DNA from: an uncultured Alistipes sp.
Lineage (GTDB): Bacteria > Bacteroidota > Bacteroidia > Bacteroidales > Rikenellaceae
Length of the DNA: 5,798 nucleotides
Assembly (NCBI GenBank): GCA_900552955.1
Contig: USBO01000116.1
Location: forward strand, 1-5,798
Direction of reading: 5' to 3'
Position 1 is the first letter of the stretch. Each line of letters begins with the position of its first letter. The notes beneath the pieces are model-generated. The model saw nothing but the letters and a program-made list of their open reading frames with translations, did no database searches and was not told the DNA's origin. A program made the position numbers and the translations under genes. Shown here one piece after another: positions 1-5,367 of the stretch.

Positions 1-11
1 CTCCCCGTACC

Positions 12-332
12 TTACAATTTCGGATTGTTCCGATGACGCTCGGCGTCGCGGGCGGTCTTTTTGGCGAAATTCGCCTCGACGGCCTGCGTAAGATCGACGC
101 CCGTCTGGTTGGCCAGACAGACCAGCACCCACAGCACGTCGGCCATCTCATCGGCGAGGCTGTGCCGCTCGCCGGCCTTGAACGACTGGTCGCCGTAGGT
201 GCGCGCCATCACGCGCGCCAACTCGCCGACCTCCTCCGTGAGGACGGCCATATTGGTCAGTTCGCTGAAATAACGCACGCCGTACTCCTTGATCCACGCA
301 TCGACGCGCCGCTGCAATTCGCTCAGTTCCAT
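12..332 (-). CDS. MazG-like nucleotide pyrophosphohydrolase
   Basis: This 106-residue protein looks like a single-domain, all-alpha MazG-like NTP pyrophosphohydrolase. Such enzymes hydrolyse nucleoside triphosphates, often non-canonical ones, to the monophosphate and pyrophosphate in the cytoplasm. The metal-binding pattern is visible: an ExxE pair in EEVGE (residues 33-37) followed by an ExxD pair in DEMAD (E62 and D65). These are the acidic residues that hold magnesium in the family. The length suits the short one-domain MazG-like group rather than the two-domain MazG of E. coli. The ATG at 330-332 is preceded on its strand by GAGGAATGAAGT, a weak purine-rich ribosome site. The stop is TAA at 12-14. 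It lies 110 bases downstream of the phosphosugar mutase on the same strand and may share its transcript. The exact substrate cannot be read from the sequence. Family assignment is firm; physiological role is inferred. Confidence 0.88.
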   Translation of the reverse strand: MELSELQRRVDAWIKEYGVRYFSELTNMAVLTEEVGELARVMARTYGDQSFKAGERHSLADEMADVLWVLVCLANQTGVDLTQAVEANFAKKTARDAERHRNNPKL

Positions 333-442
333 ACTTCATTCCTCAGCTCAGGACGATTCGGCATCCCTCCCCGAACGATTCCACCCCGTCATTGCGGGGC
401 GGAACGCAGTTCGGAAAGAGGAGCCGAACGGCCCGCATCGTA
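333..442. other. Spacer between mutase and MazG-like gene, with small inverted repeats
   Basis: This 110-base spacer holds two short inverted repeats: CCCCG (384-388) with CGGGG (395-399), and GTTCGG (409-414) with CCGAAC (424-429). Neither is followed on the minus strand by a run of T, so no classic intrinsic terminator is evident after the mutase gene and readthrough into the MazG-like gene is possible. The stretch around CGTCATTGCGGGG resembles the start of dispersed CGTCATTGCGAG-type intergenic repeats known from several bacteria. That match is from memory and partial. No coding sequence is supported here. Confidence 0.4.
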
Positions 443-2185
443 TCAGACCAGTTTCAGTTCCTGTTTGATCGTCTCGATCTTGGCATCCAGCTCGGCCTCC
501 ACACGGTCGAAATCGGCGACCGAAGGCAGGTCGGCACGCACGCCGAAGTAGAATTTGATCTTCGGCTCGGTGCCCGACGGGCGCACCGACACCACCGTGC
601 CGTCGGCGGCGAACCATTGCAGGACGTTGGACGACTCCTCGTCGATCGGCGTCCTGGCCCCCGTGGCGACATCGGTCGTCTCGAGCGACTGGAAGTCGTT
701 GATCTTCACCACGGGCGACCCTGCCAGCCGCTTGGGGGGATCGGCACGGAAGCCGACCATCATCCGCTGAATCTCGGCGGCACCCTCCATGCCCTTGCGG
801 ACGATCGACACCAGTCCTTCGCGGAAGAAGCCGAACTTCACGTAGAGCTCCTGCAGCCACTCGTAGAGCGTCAGTCCCATCGTGTCCTTCGTCCACGCAG
901 CGGCCTCGGCCACCAGCGAGCAGGCCGACACGGCATCCTTGTCGCGCACGAAATCGCCGGCCAGATAGCCGAACGACTCCTCGCCGCCGCCGATGTAGGT
1001 CGCCTTGCCCTCGTTGTTGCGGATGATGCGGGCGATATACTTGAATCCCGTGAGGCAGTCGTAGCACTTCACGCCGAAATGCGCCGCCATCACGTTAGGC
1101 ATCTGCGAGGTGACGATCGTCTTGACCACGTACTGCCGGCCGTCGAGACGCCCCAGCTCCGCCCAGCGGGTCAACTGATAGGCCATGATGAGCGACAGCG
1201 TCTGGTTGCCGTTGAGCAGCACGTATTCGCCCTTGCCGTTACGCAGCGCGACACCGATACGATCCGAATCGGGATCGGTGGCCAGCACCAGGTCGGCTTC
1301 CAGCCGCGAGCCCAGTTCGATGGCTTTGGCCATCGTCTTGCGCTCCTCGGGATTGGGCGATTCGACGGTGGGGAAGTTGCCGTCGATGACGGCCTGCTCC
1401 TCGACCAGCGATACGTTCGTGAAGCCCCACTTGCGCAGCGACGCCGGCACCAGCCGCACGCCGGCGCCGTGCAGCGGCGTGTAGGCGATCTTCATGTCGC
1501 GGAACTTGCCGATGCTCTCGGGTGAGAGCGAGAGGGTATGCACCTTATTTAAGTAGATCTCGTCGAACTCCTCGCCCAGCAGCGTGATGTTTTCGGGATT
1601 GGCGCCCGTGAGAATCTGGTCGACCGACGTGATCTTCGCCACTTCGGCAATGATGTTGCGGTCGTGCGGCGCCGTCACCTGCGACCCGTCCGTCCAATAA
1701 GCCTTGTAACCGTTGTACTCCTTGGGGTTGTGCGAAGCGGTGACCACGACGCCCGAGTGGCACTTGAGCTCGCGGATGGCGAAACTCAGTTCGGGGGTGG
1801 GGCGCAGCCTGTCGAAGAGGAAGACCTTGAAGCCGTTCGAGGCAAAGATATCGGCCACCCGTTCGGCGAACATCCGCGAATTGTTGCGCGAGTCGTGGCC
1901 GATGGCCACGCGAATCCGCTCGCCCGCGAAATTCCGCTTCAGGTAGTTGGCCAATCCCTGCGTGGCCATGCCCACCGTGTAGACGTTCATGCGGTTGGTG
2001 CCCACACCCATGATGCCGCGCAGGCCGCCCGTACCGAACTCCAGGTCCTTGTAGAAACTCTCGGCCAGCTCCTTGCGATCATGCTCCATGAGGTGGCGCA
2101 CCTGCTCCTTAGTCGCTTCGTCGTAGTTGCCGTCGAGCCACTGCTGCGCTTTCGAAAGAACCGACTGCTCTAATTCGTTTGCCAT
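443..2185 (-). CDS. Phosphoglucomutase/phosphomannomutase family phospho-sugar mutase
   Basis: This 580-residue cytoplasmic enzyme belongs to the alpha-D-phosphohexomutase superfamily. It would interconvert hexose 1-phosphates and 6-phosphates (glucose, possibly mannose or pentose), linking glycolysis to nucleotide-sugar and polysaccharide synthesis. All four active-site loops are present in order: the phosphoserine loop TASHNP (149-154, Ser151), the metal loop DPDSDR (304-309), the sugar-recognition loop GGGEESFGY (399-407) and the phosphate-binding loop RPSGTEPK (535-542). The N-terminal GTGGLRG segment (51-57) is also typical. Length and motif spacing fit the PGM2-like group common in Bacteroidota, which is longer than the roughly 450-residue ManB/GlmM type. 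The ATG at 2183-2185 follows an A/T-rich leader without a Shine-Dalgarno sequence, as is usual in this phylum. The gene is divergent from dnaA. The family is certain; glucose versus mannose or pentose preference is not determined, so no symbol is given. Confidence 0.95.
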   Translation of the reverse strand: MANELEQSVLSKAQQWLDGNYDEATKEQVRHLMEHDRKELAESFYKDLEFGTGGLRGIMGVGTNRMNVYTVGMATQGLANYLKRNFAGERIRVAIGHDSRNNSRMFAERVADIFASNGFKVFLFDRLRPTPELSFAIRELKCHSGVVVTASHNPKEYNGYKAYWTDGSQVTAPHDRNIIAEVAKITSVDQILTGANPENITLLGEEFDEIYLNKVHTLSLSPESIGKFRDMKIAYTPLHGAGVRLVPASLRKWGFTNVSLVEEQAVIDGNFPTVESPNPEERKTMAKAIELGSRLEADLVLATDPDSDRIGVALRNGKGEYVLLNGNQTLSLIMAYQLTRWAELGRLDGRQYVVKTIVTSQMPNVMAAHFGVKCYDCLTGFKYIARIIRNNEGKATYIGGGEESFGYLAGDFVRDKDAVSACSLVAEAAAWTKDTMGLTLYEWLQELYVKFGFFREGLVSIVRKGMEGAAEIQRMMVGFRADPPKRLAGSPVVKINDFQSLETTDVATGARTPIDEESSNVLQWFAADGTVVSVRPSGTEPKIKFYFGVRADLPSVADFDRVEAELDAKIETIKQELKLV

Positions 2186-2239
2186 AAATCATTGGTTTTA
2201 TTTATACAAAACAACAACTCGTTACTTTAATACTATATG

Positions 2240-2247
2240 CAAATATA
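2240..2247 (-). promoter_or_regulatory. Candidate -7 element for the phospho-sugar mutase gene
   Basis: Read on the minus strand this is TATATTTG, an exact match to the Bacteroidota sigma-A -7 consensus TAnnTTTG. It lies 54 bases from the ATG at 2185, giving a predicted leader of roughly 45-50 bases. The usual upstream TTG element is not well placed: the nearest, at 2274-2276, is about 26 bases away instead of about 20. The element is therefore supported by one half only. Confidence 0.5.
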
Positions 2248-2366
2248 CACAAAAAATTCCGAATATTCACTATCAACCAGTTAAAAAAGAAGGCTCTGAA
2301 ACCCCTGTTCGGCCATATATAAAAAATCCGAAAAAGCAACCCGAAACCGAAGATATTTTCACAAAT

Positions 2367-2375
2367 TTATTCACA
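2367..2375 (+). promoter_or_regulatory. DnaA box upstream of dnaA
   Basis: TTATTCACA matches the consensus DnaA-binding 9-mer TTATnCACA at every position. It ends within the CACCTTTG sequence taken as the dnaA -7 element, overlapping its first two bases, so bound DnaA could block RNA polymerase. DnaA autoregulation through boxes in its own promoter is well known in other bacteria; here it is inferred from position. Confidence 0.65.
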
Positions 2376-2381
2376 CCTTTG
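2374..2381 (+). promoter_or_regulatory. Candidate -7 element for dnaA
   Basis: CACCTTTG matches the Bacteroidota -7 consensus TAnnTTTG except at the first base. It lies 77 bases before the dnaA ATG, predicting a leader of about 70 bases. No good TTG element is seen about 20 bases upstream; only a T-rich TTTTC at 2356-2360 is nearby. Support is moderate, coming from the motif and its place in the spacer. Confidence 0.4.
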
Positions 2382-2458
2382 TAAGGCCGAAAAGCACGGA
2401 ACACTGCTCCGTCCCTCAAGGCAAAAACTCAATCAGACAAAAAGACACGCTCCGGCGC

Positions 2459-3865
2459 ATGTTCAACAACTCGCAGACATACAGCGACATATGGCAACTT
2501 TGCCTGAACCGTATCAAAGAGCAGACCTCCGCTGAGGAGTTCGCCAAATGGTTCCAGCCCATCGTGCCGCTCGAATTCGACGGCACGACGCTGCGTCTGC
2601 GCGTCCCCAACGCCAGCTACGTCTATCAGATTGAGAAGAACTACATTCCGTTCCTGCGTCCGATCATCTCGCAGCTCTACGGCCAGCAGACGCGGCTTCA
2701 CTACGCCGTGCCCAAGGCCGACGCACAGTCAGCGCACGACTCCGAAACCGATTCGACGGCCATCTCGCGCTTCGTGACGCAGAACGATACGGCAAATATA
2801 AAGAATCCTTTCATCATTCCCGGCCTCAAACGGGTGCGAATCGATCCGCAGCTCAATCCGAACTACACCTTCTCGACCTTCATCGAGGGGGAGTGCAACC
2901 GGCTGGCACGGTCGGCGGGCATGTCGGTGGCGGTGAACCCCGGCACGACGCCGTTCAACCCCTTATATATATACGGCGATTCGGGATTGGGAAAGACCCA
3001 TATCGCACAATCCATCGGTCACGAGGTGCTGCAGCGTCATCCCGAGCTGCAGGTGCTCTACGTGTCGATGAACAAATTTCAGGCCCAGTTCCAGACGGCG
3101 CACAAACGCGGCGAAATCCCCGATTTCATCCACTTCTACCAGATGATCGACGTGCTGATTATCGACGACATCCAGGAACTGACCGGAAAGCCCGGCACGC
3201 AGAACGTCTTCTTCAACATCTTCAACCACCTGCACCTCTCGGGCAAGCAGTTGATCCTCACGTCGGACAAACCGCCCGTCGAGCTGAAGGACATCGAAGA
3301 CCGCCTGCTGACGCGTTTCAAATGGGGTCTGTCGACTCAGCTCAACCAACCCGACCACGATACGAAGGTGAAGATCATCCGCGCCAAGGCGCAGAAGATG
3401 GGCGCGCAGATTTCGGACGAGATCGTGCTGTTCCTCGCCGACAACATCTCGGCCAACGTGCGCGAGATCGAAGGCGCGCTGTCGTCGCTGGTGGCCAACG
3501 CCTCGTTCCTCGGACGCAAGATCACCACGTCGCTGGCCAAAGAGATTCTGAAAGCCTACGTGCAGCTCTACCAGAAGGAGGTCACCATCGAACACATCAT
3601 CGAGGTGGTGTGCGGCTACCTGACGCTCGATCCCGACCGCTTCAACTCGCCCGAGCGGACGCGCGAGATCGCACAGGCCCGTCAGATCGCCATGTATCTG
3701 GCCAAGCAGCACACCAAAGCACCGCTGGCCACGATCGGTGCAGCCATCGGCGGGCGCAACCACGCCACGGTGCTCCATTCGTGCAAGGCGGTGTCGAACC
3801 TGCTCGAAACCGACAAGACGTTCCGCCGGCAGGTCGAGGAGATCGAAAAACAGGTGCTGGCCTGA
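2459..3865 (+). CDS. dnaA: Chromosomal replication initiator protein DnaA
   Basis: This 468-residue AAA+ ATPase binds DnaA boxes at the origin, oligomerises with ATP, melts the DNA and helps load the replicative helicase. Domain I spans about residues 8-85 and includes an AEEFAKWFQPI segment. A short, poorly conserved linker (domain II) spans about 86-115. The AAA+ core follows with Walker A GDSGLGKT (173-180), Walker B LIIDDI (233-238), sensor 1 LTSD (267-270), box VII DRLLTRF with probable arginine finger R286 (281-287), and sensor 2 in VREIEGAL (R335). Domain IV carries the DNA-binding signature GGRNHATVLHS (431-441), with R408 in the QARQIAMYLAK helix. The protein appears full length and intact. 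No alternative in-frame start lies just upstream, and the ATG has no Shine-Dalgarno sequence. A DnaA box before the gene suggests autoregulation, and a hairpin terminator follows 26 bases after the stop. Confidence 0.98.
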   Translation: MFNNSQTYSDIWQLCLNRIKEQTSAEEFAKWFQPIVPLEFDGTTLRLRVPNASYVYQIEKNYIPFLRPIISQLYGQQTRLHYAVPKADAQSAHDSETDSTAISRFVTQNDTANIKNPFIIPGLKRVRIDPQLNPNYTFSTFIEGECNRLARSAGMSVAVNPGTTPFNPLYIYGDSGLGKTHIAQSIGHEVLQRHPELQVLYVSMNKFQAQFQTAHKRGEIPDFIHFYQMIDVLIIDDIQELTGKPGTQNVFFNIFNHLHLSGKQLILTSDKPPVELKDIEDRLLTRFKWGLSTQLNQPDHDTKVKIIRAKAQKMGAQISDEIVLFLADNISANVREIEGALSSLVANASFLGRKITTSLAKEILKAYVQLYQKEVTIEHIIEVVCGYLTLDPDRFNSPERTREIAQARQIAMYLAKQHTKAPLATIGAAIGGRNHATVLHSCKAVSNLLETDKTFRRQVEEIEKQVLA

Positions 3866-3891
3866 CACCCGCACGACACAGCGAGATGCGA

Positions 3892-3916
3892 AAAACGTGA
3901 CCCGGGGTCGCGTTTT
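3892..3916 (+). terminator. Intrinsic terminator after dnaA
   Basis: AAAACGTGACC (3892-3902) pairs with GGTCGCGTTTT (3906-3916), giving an 11-bp stem with one T-G wobble and a CGG loop. The T4 run on the right arm is followed by CTCGTTTC. The stem begins 26 bases after the dnaA stop. Because A4 and T4 flank the GC core, it could work in either direction. The broken T-run suggests it may be leaky. Confidence 0.65.
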
Positions 3917-3939
3917 CTCGTTTCGATATACAACAGGCA

Positions 3940-4848
3940 ATGGATCAACCCAAAATCGAACGGCTGCTACGGCTCATGAAACTGCTGACGGCCAACACCC
4001 GCTACACGGTCGACGATCTGGCCGAACGGCTCCAGATGTCGCGCCGCACCGTCTACCGCTACATCGACACCTTCCGCGAAGCGGGCTTCGTCATCAAGAA
4101 GAGCGGTGACCGCATCCGGCTGGACAAGGAGTCGCCGCACTTCAAGGACATTTCGCAACTCATCCATTTCACCGAGGAGGAGGCCGTGATCCTGAAAAGC
4201 GCCATCGAAAGCATCGACGACGACAATTTGCTGAAACAGAACCTCAAACGCAAACTCTACTCGGTCTACGACAACCGCACGCTGGCCGATACGATCGTCA
4301 AGGGACGCCTGTCGGGCATCGTGCACAACCTGGTCGGGGCGATCGCAGACAAACGGCAGGTCGTGCTGCAAGCCTACCGTTCGGCGCACGGCGCCGCCGT
4401 ACGCGACCGTCGTGTGGAACCCTTCGCCTTCACCACCAACTACGTCAGCATCTGGTGCTACGACACCGAAGACGGCACCTGCAAACTCTTCAAAACCTCG
4501 CGTATCGGCGCCGTGCAGCCGCTCGACGACGGCTGGGCGCACGAAGCCGGCCACCGCGAGGGCTTCATGGACGTCTTCCGCATGAACGGCCACGACCGGC
4601 ACCGCATCCGCCTGCGGCTGGGAATGCTGGCCCGCAACCTGCTCGCCGAGGAGTATCCGCTGGCCGAACGCGACCTCGCGCCCGACGGCGACGGCCGCTG
4701 GCTGCTGGAGACCGAGGTGGCGGGCTTCGCCGGCGTCGCACGCTTCGTGGCGGGGCTGCTCGACGACGTGGAGATCGTCGACTCGCCCGAGCTGAAACGC
4801 TACGTGGCCGACTACTTCCGTCGCAACGCAGCGGTGATCGGCGACTGA
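3940..4848 (+). CDS. Helix-turn-helix transcriptional regulator with WYL domain
   Basis: This 302-residue protein has the layout of YafY/PafC-type regulators. The N-terminal winged helix-turn-helix (about 5-62) contains a YTVDDLAERLQMSRRTVYRYI segment interrupted by no gap (22-42, HTH_11 type) and a wing around GDRIRLDKE. A middle helical linker spans about 70-130. A WYL ligand-sensing domain (about 138-195) ends in KLFKTSRIGAV, and a C-terminal WCX-like segment runs from about 220 to 298. WYL domains are thought to bind nucleic acids or nucleotide-like ligands and often act in DNA-damage or phage-defence control. The target and ligand here are unknown. The canonical W-Y-L tripeptide appears to be replaced by V169-S170-I171 before W172-C-Y-D, so this is a divergent member. 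The ATG follows a weak AGG ribosome site and lies only 23 bases after the dnaA terminator. A second terminator overlaps its stop codon. Confidence 0.9.
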   Translation: MDQPKIERLLRLMKLLTANTRYTVDDLAERLQMSRRTVYRYIDTFREAGFVIKKSGDRIRLDKESPHFKDISQLIHFTEEEAVILKSAIESIDDDNLLKQNLKRKLYSVYDNRTLADTIVKGRLSGIVHNLVGAIADKRQVVLQAYRSAHGAAVRDRRVEPFAFTTNYVSIWCYDTEDGTCKLFKTSRIGAVQPLDDGWAHEAGHREGFMDVFRMNGHDRHRIRLRLGMLARNLLAEEYPLAERDLAPDGDGRWLLETEVAGFAGVARFVAGLLDDVEIVDSPELKRYVADYFRRNAAVIGD

Positions 4849-4893
4849 CCGCCGTCTTCCGGTCGGACCGGCGGAATGGTCGGTCACTTTTTT
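4846..4893 (+). terminator. Intrinsic terminator after the WYL regulator
   Basis: TGACCG (4846-4851, including the stop codon TGA) pairs with CGGTCA (4881-4886). Inside it further pairing is possible, either TTCCG (4857-4861) with CGGAA (4872-4876) or CCGG (4859-4862) with CCGG (4868-4871). After one intervening C comes a run of six T (4888-4893). The GC-rich structure plus T tract fits a Rho-independent terminator. The outer stem is only 6 bp, so the exact fold is uncertain. Confidence 0.6.
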
Positions 4894-4899
4894 CGTCTC

Positions 4900-4925
4900 G
4901 TGTCAGAAGCTGACACAAGAGCTTC
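4900..4925. repeat. Two overlapping inverted repeats, possible operator
   Basis: GTGTCAG (4900-4906), AAG, CTGACAC (4910-4916) form a perfect 7-bp dyad. Overlapping it, GAAGCT (4906-4911) and AGCTTC (4920-4925) form a second, 6-bp dyad separated by eight bases. Both lie just upstream of the candidate -7 element of the zinc-ribbon gene and after the T run of the previous terminator. Being upstream of the predicted transcription start, they are more likely a protein-binding site than an RNA structure. The binding factor is unknown. Confidence 0.5.
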
Positions 4926-4926
4926 G

Positions 4927-4934
4927 TTCCTTTG
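4927..4934 (+). promoter_or_regulatory. Candidate -7 element for the zinc-ribbon gene
   Basis: TTCCTTTG differs from the Bacteroidota -7 consensus TAnnTTTG at one base. It lies 31 bases before the ATG at 4965, predicting a leader of about 25 bases. The dyad at 4900-4916 occupies the expected -33 region, so a protein bound there would probably affect transcription. No standard TTG element is visible. Confidence 0.45.
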
Positions 4935-4964
4935 CATCGTTGAAACCGAAAAACTCGTAAAATC

Positions 4965-5180
4965 ATGGGAACAGCTTACAAAATCAAGTGCAAACATTGC
5001 GGAACGGAATTCCAGCACAGCGCGTCGGCCTGCTACGGCCTTTATCAGGAGTGCGTCGGATGCGGGTCGTCGGTCGTCGAGACCGACCTGCCCATCCGCT
5101 GTCCGGCATGCCTCCACGTGCTCAACCGCACCGAGCAGGAGTTCAACGAACAGGTGCAGGTCGTCATGATGTGGGACTGA
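4965..5180 (+). CDS. Small zinc-ribbon protein of unknown function
   Basis: This 71-residue protein contains three CxxC knuckles: C9-K-H-C12, C30-V-G-C33 and C46-P-A-C49, plus a lone C23. C9/C12 and C30/C33 can form one complete four-cysteine zinc ribbon. C46/C49 would then be a half site that could complete a second site by dimerising, or could substitute in the first. The C-terminus (about 55-71) is acidic, cysteine-free and ends in VVMMWD. There is no signal peptide or membrane segment, so it is probably cytoplasmic. I do not recognise a characterised family, and zinc ribbons alone do not fix function (RNA, DNA or protein binding are all possible). A dedicated promoter and a terminator upstream argue that it is a true, separately transcribed gene. 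The start ATG lacks a Shine-Dalgarno sequence, like most starts here. Confidence 0.85.
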   Translation: MGTAYKIKCKHCGTEFQHSASACYGLYQECVGCGSSVVETDLPIRCPACLHVLNRTEQEFNEQVQVVMMWD

Positions 5181-5248
5181 GGGCCCGAAAAAACGCCCCG
5201 AAAAGGCTCGAATCCGCCGTCGAACGCGCATTTTCCGAAAAAAATCGC

Positions 5249-5256
5249 TATCTTTG
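5249..5256 (+). promoter_or_regulatory. Bacteroidota-type -7 element for the peroxiredoxin gene
   Basis: TATCTTTG is an exact match to TAnnTTTG and the best plus-strand promoter element in the window. It lies 112 bases before the ATG at 5368, so the leader would be about 100-105 bases. A TTTTCC at 5231-5236 is the only T-rich upstream sequence and is closer than the usual spacing of about 20 bases for the -33 element. Confidence 0.6.
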
Positions 5257-5292
5257 GCTTTGCCTTGAACGTTTTCGACAAGCCGGGGCAGA

Positions 5293-5310
5293 GCCGGACG
5301 AAGTTCCGGC
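5293..5310 (+). other. Hairpin in the peroxiredoxin leader
   Basis: GCCGGA (5293-5298) pairs with TCCGGC (5305-5310) around the six-base loop CGAAGT. It lies inside the predicted untranslated leader and is not followed by a T run, so it is not an intrinsic terminator. It could affect message stability or be incidental in GC-rich sequence. Confidence 0.3.
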
Positions 5311-5367
5311 AATGCCGAAGCGAGAAGACGAAGGCTGAAAACTACAAACAATTCGCCTTAACGAACA

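Larger units (their letters stand above)
2186..2458. other. AT-rich divergent spacer; candidate replication origin (oriC)
   Basis: This 273-base gene-free spacer separates the divergent mutase and dnaA genes. Its left two thirds are strikingly AT-rich compared with the GC-rich genes around it, as expected of a DNA-unwinding element. On the plus strand it holds a perfect DnaA box TTATTCACA (2367-2375). Two near-matches have one mismatch each to TTATnCACA: TTATACAAA (2202-2210) and ATATACACA (2243-2251). Two weaker ones have two mismatches each: ATATTCACT (2263-2271) and ATTTTCACA (2355-2363). Genes on both sides point away from the spacer, as around a bidirectional origin. Alternatively it is merely a divergent promoter region in which AT-rich sequence produces chance partial boxes. 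The boxes are seen; origin activity is inferred. Confidence 0.5.

Noticed and set aside
392..1525. A 377-codon open frame on the plus strand across the mutase gene
   Set aside because: It is antisense to a protein with four intact catalytic motifs. Its translation is rich in R, H, G and L with no recognisable domain, a common artefact of GC-rich codon use.
2127..2384. An 85-codon plus-strand frame covering most of the mutase-dnaA spacer
   Set aside because: It begins inside the antisense of the mutase gene, then runs through AT-rich non-coding sequence with promoter and DnaA-box elements. Its composition changes abruptly and it shows no domain.
2378..2386. A possible opposite-strand DnaA box (reads CCTTACAAA on the minus strand)
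   Set aside because: It differs from TTATnCACA at four positions, so it is not a credible site.
2963..3940. Long open frames overlapping dnaA in other frames, including a 325-codon minus-strand frame and a 335-codon plus-strand frame (2893-3900)
   Set aside because: The dnaA frame explains the whole stretch with every expected AAA+ and DNA-binding motif. The overlapping translations show biased composition and no motifs.
3967..4887. A 306-codon minus-strand open frame opposite the WYL regulator
   Set aside because: It is a shadow of the real gene caused by high GC at third codon positions, and it has no domain or plausible ribosome site.
5181..5198. Possible terminator after the zinc-ribbon gene (GGGC 5181-5184 with GCCC 5195-5198)
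   Set aside because: The stem is only four base pairs with a 10-base loop and is followed by CGAAAAGG rather than a T run. It is too weak to list as a terminator.
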